In this document: positions 25,791 to 34,660 of the stretch, in pieces | Numbering within the stretch: position 1 is the first letter of the stretch | Layout: each line of letters begins with the position of its first letter | Origin: an uncultured Paracoccaceae bacterium | Lineage (GTDB): Bacteria; Pseudomonadota; Alphaproteobacteria; Rhodobacterales; Rhodobacteraceae | Assembly (NCBI GenBank): GCA_947493335.1 | Contig: CANLQO010000001.1 | Location: forward strand, 248,001-312,000 | Direction: 5' to 3' | DNA: 64,000 nt | Position numbers and translations under genes: made by a program | Notes under the pieces: generated by a model | The model's database searches: none | Told to the model about the DNA's origin: nothing | What the model saw: the letters and a program-made list of their open reading frames with translations, nothing else

Positions 25791-26525
25791 TCAGACCGAA
25801 AGATCGTCTGCTGTCAGCGAGGGTTCAAAGGCGCTTTTCGGAAGCAGCCGGAACGGTGTGCCGGTCGATCTGGCCGATGATATGCGGTCACAGCGAAAGG
25901 TTCTGGGCAGTTTGGTCTTGTGATCGAAGGCGACGACGTACCAGACCGGGTATTTGAGCAAAAGGTAATGCGGTTCGATCTCGCGTCGCGATGCCATGCC
26001 GTCTTCACGGCGGTAACTGATGTCGAGCGATTCAAGATCGGCAAAGGCCTGATGCAGCGTCTGGACGACCCGCTTTGGGGGCGTCTGGGTTGACGCCTGG
26101 ACATAGGTGGATGCTGTCACGCCGATCAGAATGCGTGATTTCAGCCGCGAGACCTGTTGGCGCCTGACGGGCGAGAATGAGGCGACCAATTGCCGTCTGA
26201 CAGACCCGAGGTTTGCCAGAAACATGGGTGAGTTCATTTGTTCTGCGACGGCGATGCTTATCAGCAGGTCCACCGCTTCGGGGAACGACAGGTTGAGCCG
26301 ACCCACACCCCAATTGCGGTCGAGCCGCACGCCGCCGCCACGACCGCGGTCGGCATCAATCTGCATCCCTTGATCGCGCATAAGGGTCAGATCACGCGCG
26401 ATCGTGCGGGTGCTGACGTTGTGCTGCAGTGCGAGATCCTTGACCGTGCAATGCGCATCCTGCTTGAGCTGGACGGCCAACATCTCCATCCGTCTAAGAC
26501 GGTCTTGCGCATTTGAACGGGTCAT
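25791..26525 (-). CDS. HTH-WYL (YafY-type) transcriptional regulator
   Basis: A 244-residue regulator with an N-terminal DeoR/HTH_11-like helix-turn-helix (about residues 6-60, VKDLALQHNVSTRTIARDL) and a C-terminal WYL domain (about 125-240), which senses ligands, often nucleic acid or nucleotides. A PVWYVVAFDH segment marks the WYL-like core. ATG 26525 is preferred over the adjacent TTG. It is divergent from a VOC-family gene with an inverted repeat just upstream of its own start, so it likely regulates that gene and itself. Confidence 0.88.
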   Translation of the reverse strand: MTRSNAQDRLRRMEMLAVQLKQDAHCTVKDLALQHNVSTRTIARDLTLMRDQGMQIDADRGRGGGVRLDRNWGVGRLNLSFPEAVDLLISIAVAEQMNSPMFLANLGSVRRQLVASFSPVRRQQVSRLKSRILIGVTASTYVQASTQTPPKRVVQTLHQAFADLESLDISYRREDGMASRREIEPHYLLLKYPVWYVVAFDHKTKLPRTFRCDRISSARSTGTPFRLLPKSAFEPSLTADDLSV

Positions 26526-26532
26526 CAATCAA

Positions 26533-26553
26533 ATATGACATAAAGTGGCATAT
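26533..26553. promoter_or_regulatory. Inverted repeat, candidate operator of the WYL regulator
   Basis: ATATGACA (26533-26540) and TGGCATAT (26546-26553) form eight-base arms with one mismatch, separated by TAAAG. It starts eight bases upstream of the regulator ATG and 111 bases upstream of the divergent VOC gene, in an AT-rich stretch that probably holds both promoters. Confidence 0.5.
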
Positions 26554-26663
26554 TATCCAATATCTCTCCGATCACACAAGGCTTTGGGCGGATGCCCATG
26601 CGCTTTCAACCAATCTGCTATGGCGTCGGGCAGCGATGCCGATTTGCGCCGATGGAGACCAAA

Positions 26664-27020
26664 ATGAAAATGAATTACTTTGTTGTTGGGACTAACGACA
26701 TGGAAGCGGCAAGATCATTCTATGACGCCTTGTTCGCGCAAGCCGGGCTTCAAAGCATCTCGCCATCGGAAAGGATGACATATTGGATGGGGGACGATTT
26801 CGCATTCGCCGCGGCGATCCCGTTTGACCAAGCGCCCGCAACGCGTGGGAACGGAACGATGGTCGGATTCAAAGTGGGGCCGCCAGAGGAGGTTGAGCGC
26901 ATGCACGGGCTGGCCATCCAATTGGGCGGCACGTGCGAAGGTACGCCCGGTCAACGGGGGCCGAAATATTCGGCCTATGTGCGCGATCTGGATGGCAACA
27001 AGCTGTGTTTCTCGGACTAG
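26664..27020 (+). CDS. VOC-superfamily (glyoxalase/dioxygenase fold) protein
   Basis: A 118-residue protein of the vicinal-oxygen-chelate fold: beta-alpha-beta start MNYFVVGTNDMEAARSFYDAL, and a C-terminal YVRDLDGNKLCF that provides the usual metal-ligand or strand region. VOC proteins include glyoxalase I, fosfomycin-resistance enzymes and dioxygenases; substrate cannot be told here. ATG 26664 is chosen because GGAG lies six bases upstream; an in-frame ATG at 26592 adds a non-homologous extension. It diverges from the WYL regulator and is the likely regulated target. Confidence 0.85.
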   Translation: MKMNYFVVGTNDMEAARSFYDALFAQAGLQSISPSERMTYWMGDDFAFAAAIPFDQAPATRGNGTMVGFKVGPPEEVERMHGLAIQLGGTCEGTPGQRGPKYSAYVRDLDGNKLCFSD

Positions 27021-27039
27021 TTCTATCGTCGCGCGAAAA

Positions 27040-27067
27040 GGGCCCGGGCTTTCGTCCGCTCGGGCCC
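27040..27067. terminator. Hairpin between convergent VOC and peptidoglycan-binding genes
   Basis: GGGCCCG (27040-27046) and CGGGCCC (27061-27067) pair around a 14-base loop in the 62-base gap between the two convergent genes. An A-run precedes the left arm (T-run on the minus strand), so it mainly suits the minus-strand transcript. Confidence 0.55.
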
Positions 27068-27082
27068 CGTCGTGTCGCGGTC

Positions 27083-27640
27083 TTAGCCGAACCAGCCTTT
27101 GACCTTGCCCCAGACGGATTTCTCTTCTGAGGTTTCGGCCACTTCGACGGCTTCGCCTTTGACGGGCTCTACGCCTTTGACCTCTGGCAGGGGTTCGCTT
27201 TCGAAGTGTTCCTCTTCTGGTTTCACCTCGGCCAGTTTCACGGTTTGCGGGGTCATCATGCCCGCAAACATCACCATCTGGGACAGCGTGTTTGGCCCGG
27301 CGATCCCGTCAGCGGGCAGGCCCTTGGAAGTCTGAAACGCCTGCACGGCTTTCTTGGTGCCGGGGCCGAATTTGCCGTCGGCATCAATGCCAAGGTCCAT
27401 CTGCAAAAGCTTGACCGCCTCACCCCGTGAGCCGACGCGCAGCAAGATCAGTTCCGGCAGGCCAATCACGGTGAAAGTGTCGGGCCCGGCGATGCCATCG
27501 ACCACAAGGCCATTGTCCTTTTGATAGGCTTTAAGCGCGCGTTCGGTGCCGGGGCCAAAGTCGCCATCGGCGTCGATGCCAAGCTTTTCCTGCAACCGCT
27601 TGACTGGTGCACCCTTCATTCCGCGTTTGAGAATGGACAT
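27083..27640 (-). CDS. Protein with two peptidoglycan-binding (PG_binding_1) domains
   Basis: A 185-residue protein with two tandem PG_binding_1 repeats: residues about 9-57 (GAPVKRLQEKLG and DGDFGPGTERAL, then DGIAGPDTF) and about 70-118 (GEAVKLLQMDLG and DGKFGPGTKKAV, then DGIAGPNTL). The C-terminal third is acidic and proline/glutamate-rich, ending in KSVWGKVKGWFG. No clear signal peptide is present from ATG 27640, although the domain normally works in the cell envelope; export by another route or an intracellular role is open. In-frame codons upstream would cross the divergent TfoX-like gene. No hydrolase domain is fused. Confidence 0.85.
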   Translation of the reverse strand: MSILKRGMKGAPVKRLQEKLGIDADGDFGPGTERALKAYQKDNGLVVDGIAGPDTFTVIGLPELILLRVGSRGEAVKLLQMDLGIDADGKFGPGTKKAVQAFQTSKGLPADGIAGPNTLSQMVMFAGMMTPQTVKLAEVKPEEEHFESEPLPEVKGVEPVKGEAVEVAETSEEKSVWGKVKGWFG

Positions 27641-27721
27641 ATTTTTTTCCTTTGCTTGCTTCGCGAAAACTCCACCACATTGCCCCATGAAGGGAAAGGG
27701 GAACTGTGATAAGGTGGCGTC

Positions 27722-28072
27722 ATGGCTATGACCCGTGATGATGTGGTTGCGATCTATGACCGCCTGTTGGCGGCGCATCCAGAGCTGCGGCGCAAGGGCA
27801 AGACCACGGCCTATACGGCGATGAATGGTAACATGTTCAGCTTTGTCGGCCCGGATGGAGAGATGTGCCTGCGCCTGTCCAAGGAAGACATCGCCGCCTA
27901 TGGCGCGGATTGGGATGCCGCCCCCGTGATCCGCTATAACAGCGTCATGCATGGCTACGTCGCCGTTTCAGAAGCGTTGTTGGCGCAGGAAGACGCGTTG
28001 ACGGATTGGTTTGCACGCTCTGTCGGGTTTGCCAGAACGCTAAAACCCAAGCCCACCACCAAAAAGAAATGA
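27722..28072 (+). CDS. TfoX N-terminal domain-like protein
   Basis: A 116-residue protein resembling the TfoX/Sxy N-terminal domain: an initial helix, then GNMFSFVGPDGEMCLRLS with the strand pattern of this fold, and a C-terminal MHGYVAVSEALL...WFARSVGFARTL typical of stand-alone alphaproteobacterial members. TfoX controls competence in gammaproteobacteria, but single-domain homologues are of unknown function. The basic C-terminal tail (KPKPTTKKK) may help nucleic-acid binding. AAGGTGG precedes ATG 27722. It is divergent from the peptidoglycan-binding gene. Confidence 0.7.
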   Translation: MAMTRDDVVAIYDRLLAAHPELRRKGKTTAYTAMNGNMFSFVGPDGEMCLRLSKEDIAAYGADWDAAPVIRYNSVMHGYVAVSEALLAQEDALTDWFARSVGFARTLKPKPTTKKK

Positions 28073-28123
28073 AACCTAATGGGCGCCCGGACCGTATTCA
28101 AAGAAAGCAACGGAGGACGGATC

Positions 28124-28525
28124 ATGCGGATTTTGGCGGCGGTATTGGCGATGATGGTGTGGCTTCTGCCCGTTCAGGCGCAGGAAAATCAAGCGATAGA
28201 AGATGTGATCGGCCAGCAATTACAGGCCTTTAACGACCGTGATGTGGCTGCCGCGTGGGAGTTCGCCAGCCCGATGATCCAAGGGATGTTTGGCAATCCG
28301 GGGCGTTTTGGCCAGATGGTCGAGCAAGGCTACCCGATGGTCTGGGACAACCGGGATGCGCAATTTATGGAGTTGGAAGGCGACGGGCGGTTGATGCTGC
28401 AACGCGTCTTTATCCGAGACGCGGAAGGCAATGGCTGGGTGCTGTCCTATACGATGCTGCAAACCGATGCAGGCTGGAAGATCAACGGCGTACAGGTGCT
28501 GCCCGCACCAGAACTTGCGGCCTGA
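28124..28525 (+). CDS. Exported DUF4864-type protein
   Basis: A 133-residue protein with a signal peptide (about residues 1-19, ending PVQAQ) and a compact NTF2-like domain of the DUF4864 type: IEDVIGQQLQAFNDRDVAAAWEFASPMIQ at its start and a C-terminal WKINGVQVLP strand. ATG 28124 has GGAGGACGG just upstream and gives a proper signal peptide; the longer frame to 28079 does not. Function unknown; NTF2-like folds often bind small ligands. It follows the TfoX-like gene by 51 bases. Confidence 0.8.
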   Translation: MRILAAVLAMMVWLLPVQAQENQAIEDVIGQQLQAFNDRDVAAAWEFASPMIQGMFGNPGRFGQMVEQGYPMVWDNRDAQFMELEGDGRLMLQRVFIRDAEGNGWVLSYTMLQTDAGWKINGVQVLPAPELAA

Positions 28526-28532
28526 TCCACCC

Positions 28533-28563
28533 TGCCACCGTCACGGTGGCAAGACCGGTTTTT
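28533..28563 (+). terminator. Intrinsic terminator after the DUF4864 gene
   Basis: TGCCACCGT (28533-28541) and ACGGTGGCA (28543-28551) form a strong hairpin eight bases after the stop codon. A short T-run (28559-28563) follows at a slight distance. Confidence 0.65.
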
Positions 28564-28666
28564 AACGGCAAGCGTTTACTTCTGCCCCACTTGGCCCGCG
28601 CCGCGCTGGCATATGACAGCGTGCGTACCAAACCGCAGCGACGGGCCATCGGTTAGGGGATTTACA

Positions 28667-29899
28667 ATGAACTTGGCGATCACGGATGGGGTTGCGCTGA
28701 TGCCGCAACCCTTTGGGGCGGGGCTGGCCTTGTGGACGACGGGCGATGGGGCGCCGGGCAAGGTCAGCCTTGAAGACGATCAAGATGCCCGGCTCGTCAA
28801 GGGCGATGTCGATTTCGGGACTTGTCTTGAACTGCGCAAAGACACCGCGATCAAAAGACTGCGCGCAATCATGGAAACACCAATACTGCCGGGGCGGTAC
28901 CTGCAGATTTCCGCCCGGGTCAAGGCGGTCGCGGGTCCTTTGCCGCAGGTGCGAATTGGCGGATGGGCGGGCAAGCCCGGGGGTGGCCCGGCCAAGGTCG
29001 GCATCTCTTTTGGTCCGACGGTGGCGCTGACCCGGAACGATCAGGTGACGGAGGTTTTGGCCATTGTCGGCACGGGACAGCGCATCGGGGTCGATCTTGT
29101 CTGGCCAATGGCGGCCTATGGCCATTTCGGTTTGGATCTGACCGGGGAATGTGGTGGTGCTTTGCGGATTGCTGACCTCCGGATTGTCGATATCACGTCA
29201 ACGTTCCAGAGCGATCTTCTCGCGGCAATTGATGTGCGCGACTACGGCGCCATGGGGGACGGAGAGGCGGACGATACATCGGCCTTTGCGGCCGCAGACG
29301 CCGCTGCGGACGGACGCGCCATATTGGTGCCGCATGGGGTGTTTCGTCTGGCAGATGATCTGGTCTTGACGCATCGGCTTCATTGTTTGGGGCAAGTCAC
29401 GCAGCCGGACGACAAACGCTTGGTTCTGAAGCGGGGCTTTGGCTTTGAAAGCTATCTGACCGCCTTCGGCGACCCGCGTACCGCCTTCCTGAAGGCGTTT
29501 CAGGCACTGGTGTCCATGGACGATCAGGTATCACTTGATTTGGGTGGTCGTATCATCGATCTGGACGCACCGTTGGTGTTGCCGCCCTTGGGTTCGGCAA
29601 CCAAGAAGACCATGGGCGGCTGCCGGATTCACAATGGTGCATTTCGCGCGGTGCCAGGGCAAGGTTGGTCAACACCCGATCACGCACGCAATGCATCCCC
29701 ACGCGATGCGTATGTGTTGGATCTTTCGCAGTTGGGCCGTGTCCGTGGGTGCCTGCTGGACCGGATCACAGTGCAATGTGGTGGCGTCGCAAACGGGGTT
29801 TTGTTGCCGGACGGCGGGCAGGAGGATGCCATGCGGGCTTGCGAAGTTTTGGATTCCAAGGATCATGCGATTGGGCGGCCGGGGCCAGCGCGGGATTAG
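28667..29899 (+). CDS. Pectate-lyase-3/beta-helix type protein, probably C-terminally truncated
   Basis: A 410-residue protein. The N-terminal part (about 1-185) is a beta-rich region of unknown family. From about residue 188, VRDYGAMGDGEADDTSAF is the characteristic start of a Pectate_lyase_3 right-handed beta-helix, also seen in GH28-related proteins and phage tail spikes. Beta-helix rungs follow (GGRIIDLDAPLVL, GGCRIHNGAF, GCLLDRITVQCGGVANGVLL), but the protein stops shortly after, in the middle of what looks like an ongoing helix. Longer homologues are expected to continue for several hundred residues. The stop interlocks with that of the convergent gene. No signal peptide. Confidence 0.7.
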   Translation: MNLAITDGVALMPQPFGAGLALWTTGDGAPGKVSLEDDQDARLVKGDVDFGTCLELRKDTAIKRLRAIMETPILPGRYLQISARVKAVAGPLPQVRIGGWAGKPGGGPAKVGISFGPTVALTRNDQVTEVLAIVGTGQRIGVDLVWPMAAYGHFGLDLTGECGGALRIADLRIVDITSTFQSDLLAAIDVRDYGAMGDGEADDTSAFAAADAAADGRAILVPHGVFRLADDLVLTHRLHCLGQVTQPDDKRLVLKRGFGFESYLTAFGDPRTAFLKAFQALVSMDDQVSLDLGGRIIDLDAPLVLPPLGSATKKTMGGCRIHNGAFRAVPGQGWSTPDHARNASPRDAYVLDLSQLGRVRGCLLDRITVQCGGVANGVLLPDGGQEDAMRACEVLDSKDHAIGRPGPARD

Positions 29900-30561
29900 A
29901 AAGTCAGCCAGGTCTCAAGCTTCAATGCGGCACCCCGGTCTCCGGTCAGCCCTTGCACAGCCCCAAGCGCGATTTTCGCATTGGGTTTCCAGTTCCAGAT
30001 GACTGTTGGGCTGATCTTGGCATAGAAGTCATTGGTCCAGCCTTGCCCGGTCTGCAATTGCAGCGTCGTGGTCCAGCTGTCCGTCCAGTTACGGCCCCAG
30101 GTCGCGTCCATCTTTGGCCGCCAAGTGGTATCAATCGTGCCAATCGTGGCGCTGGCATCGACTGCTAGCCAACCGGTTTCCAGCCCGCGGCCCCACGAAA
30201 ACCCGCCCCGCAGCAGTGTCTCTGTCGGTTGCCGATCAGTGGCGCGCAGGCCGTAGGCAAGGCTGACAGACCAGCGATTTCGCGCCGTGAGGTCGCCGAT
30301 CGGGATGGTCGCAAAGGCAAAGGCCGTTCCGATCTGCCCCCGGTCGGCAGTATGCAGGTCAAGGCCCAGCGTGATCCGGTCCGTGAAACCCCATTCGGCA
30401 TAAAGCGTCGGGTCATAATGAACGGGAAGCTGCGCCCCTTCGGACAGCAGAAAGTTGCCGCCTGCGGCAATAAACAGCTCACCCTTTTCGCGGGCCCATG
30501 CCCCGGCAAGGGCGGGTGAACAAAGCAGCGACAGCAAACAGGCGAACAGAGCGATCTTCAT
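29896..30561 (-). CDS. Putative outer-membrane beta-barrel-like protein
   Basis: A 221-residue exported protein: a signal peptide (residues 1-19, ending ALA) followed by alternating amphipathic strands (for instance LFIAAGGNFLL, RITLGLDLHTA, WSVSLAYGLRA, WTTTLQLQTG) and a C-terminal phenylalanine (LETWLTF), the usual outer-membrane insertion signal. About ten strands can be drawn by eye. I do not recognise a named family. The start ATG at 30561 is well placed for the signal. It lies 40 bases after the YdcF-like gene on the same strand, and converges with the beta-helix gene. Confidence 0.65.
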   Translation of the reverse strand: MKIALFACLLSLLCSPALAGAWAREKGELFIAAGGNFLLSEGAQLPVHYDPTLYAEWGFTDRITLGLDLHTADRGQIGTAFAFATIPIGDLTARNRWSVSLAYGLRATDRQPTETLLRGGFSWGRGLETGWLAVDASATIGTIDTTWRPKMDATWGRNWTDSWTTTLQLQTGQGWTNDFYAKISPTVIWNWKPNAKIALGAVQGLTGDRGAALKLETWLTF

Positions 30562-30601
30562 GCCGCAAAGGGTCGTTCATCTTGATTAACAGGTCGTTAA
30601 C

Positions 30602-31075
30602 TTAACCGTCATGTGGAATGCGGCGCAGGCGCGCAGCATATAGGGGCAGCGCCGCCCATTCACGCAGATGCGCCTTTGGGCGCAGGCGGTCCGAAGGCGG
30701 ACAAGATACTGTAACGGACAAACGGAAGTGCCGGGCAACCATAGCGGCGCGGCGGGCATGATAGCTATCCGTAACGATGGCTACAGCCTGCGCATCATGC
30801 CGCGCGAGGATCGGGCAGGCAAAGCGGATGTTTTCGAGGGTCGAGGTCGATTGATCCTCTGGTGTGATGACGGCGGGAGGAACACCCAGATCGGTCAGGA
30901 TATCGGTCATCACCGCTGCCTCGCTGGGCGGATGTCGGCCCAAACCACCGCAGGGAATGACCAAGGGCGCACGGACCTGATGCCAAAGTGCCGCGGCATG
31001 GCGGGTCCGGCGCAGCAAAGTGGGCGACGGGCCGTCACGCCAGACGGCGGCGCCAAGGATCAAGAGAGCATCCAT
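30602..31075 (-). CDS. YdcF-like DUF218 family protein
   Basis: A 157-residue DUF218 protein. ALLILGAAVWRDG at the N-terminus and the STSTLENIRFA and TDSYHARRA motifs are the conserved nucleotide/metal-site residues of this family (ElyC/SanA/YdcF). Members with a membrane anchor act in envelope polysaccharide metabolism; this one lacks the anchor and is probably cytosolic. ATG 31075 is the only good start. It may be co-transcribed with the beta-barrel gene downstream. Confidence 0.85.
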   Translation of the reverse strand: MDALLILGAAVWRDGPSPTLLRRTRHAAALWHQVRAPLVIPCGGLGRHPPSEAAVMTDILTDLGVPPAVITPEDQSTSTLENIRFACPILARHDAQAVAIVTDSYHARRAAMVARHFRLSVTVSCPPSDRLRPKAHLREWAALPLYAARLRRIPHDG

Positions 31076-31191
31076 AAAGCCAACTATTCGCCGTGCTGGC
31101 CCCAGTGCAAGACTTTGTGAATTATTTTTCGCCGCTCCTCATTACATGTTCAGAAATTGACAACTTTTGGGAACAGCGGGTGTCGGGAAAC

Positions 31192-31219
31192 TTGGCAAGC
31201 CGCGTCAAAGTTGCATAGT
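31192..31219 (+). promoter_or_regulatory. Candidate acs promoter
   Basis: TTGGCA (31192-31197) and CATAGT (31214-31219) are separated by 16 bases and would give a 5' UTR of about 75 bases before acs. A perfect TTGACA at 31157 has no matching -10 at the right distance. Assigned by eye only. Confidence 0.35.
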
Positions 31220-31300
31220 GCCCCAAAGGAACGCGGGCGGCGAAATGCCGCTTCGCACGCGCGGCACGCGCGACAAAGACCAAGTTTGGGGGGATCCACC

Positions 31301-33250
31301 ATGACCGATAAGCTTTATCCGCCAAGTGATGCGATGGCCAAGGGCGCGCATGCCGACAAGGCAACTTATGACGCGATGTACGCGGCCTCTATCGCTGATC
31401 CAGAGGCGTTCTGGGGCGAGCATGGCAAGCGGATCGACTGGATCAAGCCCTATTCCAAGGTCAAGGACACCAGCTATGCGCCCGGCAACGTCAACATCAA
31501 GTGGTACGAAGACGGCACCCTGAACGTTGCAGCCAATTGCATCGATCGGCATCTGGAGACGCGTGGCGACCAGACTGCGATCATCTGGGAACCCGACAGC
31601 CCCGATGAAAAGGCGCAGCACATCACCTACAAGGAATTGCACGCGCAGGTGAGCAAATTTGCCAACGTCCTCAAGGGTATGGGCGTCGAAAAGGGCGACC
31701 GCGTTGTGATCTATCTGCCGATGATCCCCGAGGCCGCTTATGCGATGTTGGCCAGTGCACGGATTGGCGCAATCCACTCGATTGTCTTTGCGGGCTTTTC
31801 TGCCGATGCGCTGGCCGCAAGGATCAGCGGATCGCAGGCCAAGGTGGTGATCACCGCTGATGGCGCACCGCGCGGCGGGCGGGTGACGAACCTTAAGGAT
31901 GGGGTCAATCAGGCGTTGATCAACGTGATGCACGATTGTCAGTGTCTATGCGTAAAACGGACCGGCCAGCAGGTTGCGTGGCGGCCAGAGGGTGACGTCT
32001 GGTTGCACGAAGCGATGGAAAATGTCAGCGCCGATTGCCCGCCCGAAGAGATGAACGCAGAGGATCCGCTGTTCATCCTTTATACCTCTGGTTCAACCGG
32101 GATGCCCAAGGGCGTGGTGCATACCAGCGGCGGTTATCTGGTCTATGCCAGCATGACCCATCAGTACACATTCGATTATCATGACGGCGATATCTTCTGG
32201 TGCACGGCGGATGTCGGCTGGGTCACCGGACACAGCTATATCGTCTATGGGCCATTGGCCAATGGGGCCACCACCCTGATGTTTGAGGGTGTGCCAACCT
32301 ATCCCGATGCCGGGCGTTTCTGGGCCGTGTGCCAAAAGCACAAGGTGAACCAGTTCTACACCGCACCCACAGCGATCCGCGCGCTGATGGCGCAGGGCAA
32401 CGAATTTGTCAGTGCCTATGATCTGTCGGACCTCAAGCTTTTGGGAACCGTGGGAGAGCCGATCAACCCGGAAGCCTGGAATTGGTATAATGACGTTGTC
32501 GGCGGCGGCAGGGTGCCGATTGTCGATACGTGGTGGCAAACAGAGACCGGCGGCCATCTCTTGACGCCGCTGCCGGGTGCGACGGCGACGAAGCCCGGAT
32601 CGGCTACGACGCCGTTCTTCGGGATTCAACCGGTCATTCTTGAACCAACCTCTGGCGAGGAGATTCTGGATACCGAGGCAGAAGGTGTGTTGTGCATCAA
32701 GGATAGCTGGCCTGCACAAATGCGCACCGTCTGGGGCGACCACGAACGGTTCGAGAAGACCTATTTTGCCGACTACAAGAACTATTATTTTACTGGGGAC
32801 GGCTGCCGCCGCGATGCGGATGGATACTATTGGATCACCGGCCGCGTGGACGACGTGATCAACGTCTCTGGCCACCGGATGGGCACGGCAGAGGTCGAAA
32901 GCGCGCTGGTCGCGCACGAAAAGGTCGCCGAGGCGGCGGTCGTCGGCTATCCGCACGACATCAAGGGGCAGGGCATCTATGCCTATGTGACGCTGATGAA
33001 CGGGGAAGAGCCGTCGGACGCGCTACGCAAGGAGTTGGAAGTTTGGGTCCGGTCCGAGATTGGCCCGATTGCCAAGCCTGATCTGCTGCAATGGGCACCG
33101 GGTCTGCCCAAGACACGCTCTGGCAAGATCATGCGTCGCATCCTGCGCAAGATCGCCGAAGATGACTTTGGCGCGCTGGGCGATACCTCAACTTTGGCTG
33201 ACCCATCCGTGGTCGATGATCTGATCGAAAACAGGATGAACAGGGGTTAA
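31301..33250 (+). CDS. acs: Acetyl-CoA synthetase (AMP-forming)
   Basis: A 649-residue acyl-adenylate-forming enzyme that activates acetate to acetyl-CoA through acetyl-AMP. Motifs present: the P-loop-like [24 protein letters not shown], the [20 protein letters not shown] hinge, and the C-terminal [11 protein letters not shown] with the catalytic lysine that protein acetylation silences in Acs. Length matches bacterial Acs (about 650). ATG 31301 follows a GGGGGGATCC stretch; the in-frame codons from 31157 do not resemble Acs. It stands alone between the divergent YdcF-like gene and a strong downstream hairpin. No actP neighbour is present. Confidence 0.97.
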   Translation: MTDKLYPPSDAMAKGAHADKATYDAMYAASIADPEAFWGEHGKRIDWIKPYSKVKDTSYAPGNVNIKWYEDGTLNVAANCIDRHLETRGDQTAIIWEPDSPDEKAQHITYKELHAQVSKFANVLKGMGVEKGDRVVIYLPMIPEAAYAMLASARIGAIHSIVFAGFSADALAARISGSQAKVVITADGAPRGGRVTNLKDGVNQALINVMHDCQCLCVKRTGQQVAWRPEGDVWLHEAMENVSADCPPEEMNAEDPLFILYTSGSTGMPKGVVHTSGGYLVYASMTHQYTFDYHDGDIFWCTADVGWVTGHSYIVYGPLANGATTLMFEGVPTYPDAGRFWAVCQKHKVNQFYTAPTAIRALMAQGNEFVSAYDLSDLKLLGTVGEPINPEAWNWYNDVVGGGRVPIVDTWWQTETGGHLLTPLPGATATKPGSATTPFFGIQPVILEPTSGEEILDTEAEGVLCIKDSWPAQMRTVWGDHERFEKTYFADYKNYYFTGDGCRRDADGYYWITGRVDDVINVSGHRMGTAEVESALVAHEKVAEAAVVGYPHDIKGQGIYAYVTLMNGEEPSDALRKELEVWVRSEIGPIAKPDLLQWAPGLPKTRSGKIMRRILRKIAEDDFGALGDTSTLADPSVVDDLIENRMNRG

Positions 33251-33301
33251 CCGGTTAACCCAAAGTTCGGAAAGTACGGGACCGACCACCCGCTTTATGA
33301 T

Positions 33302-33333
33302 AGGCCTCTACCTGAAAAGGTGGGGGCCTTTTT
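33302..33333 (+). terminator. Intrinsic terminator after acs
   Basis: AGGCCTCTACCT (33302-33313) pairs with AGGTGGGGGCCT (33318-33329), allowing two G-U pairs, and is followed by five T. It precedes the next ORF by 14 bases. Confidence 0.8.
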
Positions 33334-33346
33334 ATGGTGAGGCAAC

Positions 33347-33859
33347 ATGAGTATCGCACCCCTCGCACCGATCACGCAGATTATGCCAAAGAACAACAAT
33401 GGCAAATCTGACGACGCACCCGGTCAGAACAAGAACACCCAATCCACTGAGACGACGCAGCAAAGTCAGTCCACGTCCGGCGGGACGACTGCGGGGACGA
33501 CTGAAAACAGCAACCCGGAACCGATCGCGGCACCGGAGGCGGCGGGTAAATCGGATCAGGCACCGGCGGCGCGGTCAAACGCACAGACCCCAGTCTTGCC
33601 AAGCCGTGCAGACGCACGGTCTATTGTGCTTGCGGTTGCGACCGATATCGATCCGCAAATTATGGATGCAGAGACGGAGATTTCTGCCGCACGCGCCGCC
33701 GCTGAATTGCAGCGCATTCAGGCCAAGTCACAGGCCATCGTTGATGCGGTCATCGCCCCGATTGATGTCGCCCCGCTGCAAAGTGCGGAAGCGCAAGAGG
33801 CGGAAGCTGCCGCTGATCCCTTTGCCAAGGCAGAAGGCGCGAGCACTGGCCGCGCCTAA
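33347..33859 (+). CDS. Low-complexity, probably disordered protein
   Basis: A 170-residue protein I do not recognise. Residues 15-75 are rich in Asn, Gln, Ser, Thr and Gly, without hydrophobic core; residues 95-150 form a predicted amphipathic alanine/glutamine-rich helix (ISAARAAAELQRIQAKSQAI). No signal peptide or membrane segment is visible. GAGG precedes ATG 33347 at normal spacing. The terminator just before it suggests it has its own promoter or low read-through from acs. The stop interlocks with that of the convergent hemerythrin gene. The organisation resembles uncharacterised flagellum-associated proteins in style only; no function is assigned. Confidence 0.55.
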   Translation: MSIAPLAPITQIMPKNNNGKSDDAPGQNKNTQSTETTQQSQSTSGGTTAGTTENSNPEPIAAPEAAGKSDQAPAARSNAQTPVLPSRADARSIVLAVATDIDPQIMDAETEISAARAAAELQRIQAKSQAIVDAVIAPIDVAPLQSAEAQEAEAAADPFAKAEGASTGRA

Positions 33860-34422
33860 ATCTGAACGCCGTATTTCAGAATGACGGGCACGACGAGTTC
33901 TTCTTCGTCGGTGAGGTGCCGGTCAAGCAGGCGTTTCAAGAGTTCGAGATGCTGATGCAGGTCGCCGGTGGCCGCCTGAAGACGGTCGCGGTCATCCAGC
34001 TTTTGAAGCGCGCCGTTTGCATGGTCGACAAAGTCAGACAGGTGGCGGTCAATCGCGTGGTGGTCGGCGTCAAGGATATCAAACCCGCGCGCGACGCGGT
34101 CGTCCTTTTGCATCAGGACGGGGAAATAGTGTGTGTCTTCGATCTGATGATGCTGGTGCAACTGATTCACGAACATGCCACCATAGCGCGACATCGCCGT
34201 CCCGAAACGCTGCGGTTCGGCCTTATGGTCCAGCAAGGCCTCTGACGTCTTGGTCATTTCGGCCAAAAGTCGCCGAAACATCAGGTGCCGGTCGAGCCAA
34301 AAGCGGATCAAATCATCAAAACCGGGGTCGGTTGTCCAGCCATCGCGCGGATAAGCGGCCAGCAAGACGCGCAAAGGATCGGGTAATCCTGTTCGGGTCT
34401 CGAGGTTCAGATCGTCGGACAT
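33856..34422 (-). CDS. Hemerythrin HHE domain protein
   Basis: A 188-residue helical protein with the hemerythrin/HHE iron-binding pattern: an early His (LDRHLMF), LHQHHQIEDTHYFPVL with the H-x3-E motif, DADHHAIDRHL and a C-terminal RHLTDEEELVVPVIL. Such proteins hold a di-iron site and act in oxygen, nitric-oxide or iron sensing and storage. ATG 34422 starts a natural MSDDLNLETRTG sequence; upstream codons to 34626 look non-coding. It stands alone, divergent from the peptide transporter operon. Confidence 0.88.
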   Translation of the reverse strand: MSDDLNLETRTGLPDPLRVLLAAYPRDGWTTDPGFDDLIRFWLDRHLMFRRLLAEMTKTSEALLDHKAEPQRFGTAMSRYGGMFVNQLHQHHQIEDTHYFPVLMQKDDRVARGFDILDADHHAIDRHLSDFVDHANGALQKLDDRDRLQAATGDLHQHLELLKRLLDRHLTDEEELVVPVILKYGVQI

Positions 34423-34660
34423 GTCGCGAATCACTCTGTAACTGCCGGATTCCGGCGATTCTTGGCGGGATAGCCCGCGCGGGCCTTTCCGATTGTTTGC
34501 GTGAAACGGGTTGTGGTGTCTATATCTTGCGCTTTGCCGGGGGCGATCTTGCGTGATCATGTCTGCCGTCGGGTCAAGCGCAGATCGCCCTTGCCATTTC
34601 TGTCTGCCTCTCAAAGGATGTGGCATCGGCGCGTTTCGCGCATGAGTTGATCACAACGCT

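Noticed and set aside
31157-31300. N-terminal extension of Acs starting at 31157
   Set aside because: The extension is basic and unlike Acs, and the ATG at 31301 has a suitable leader and gives the normal family length.
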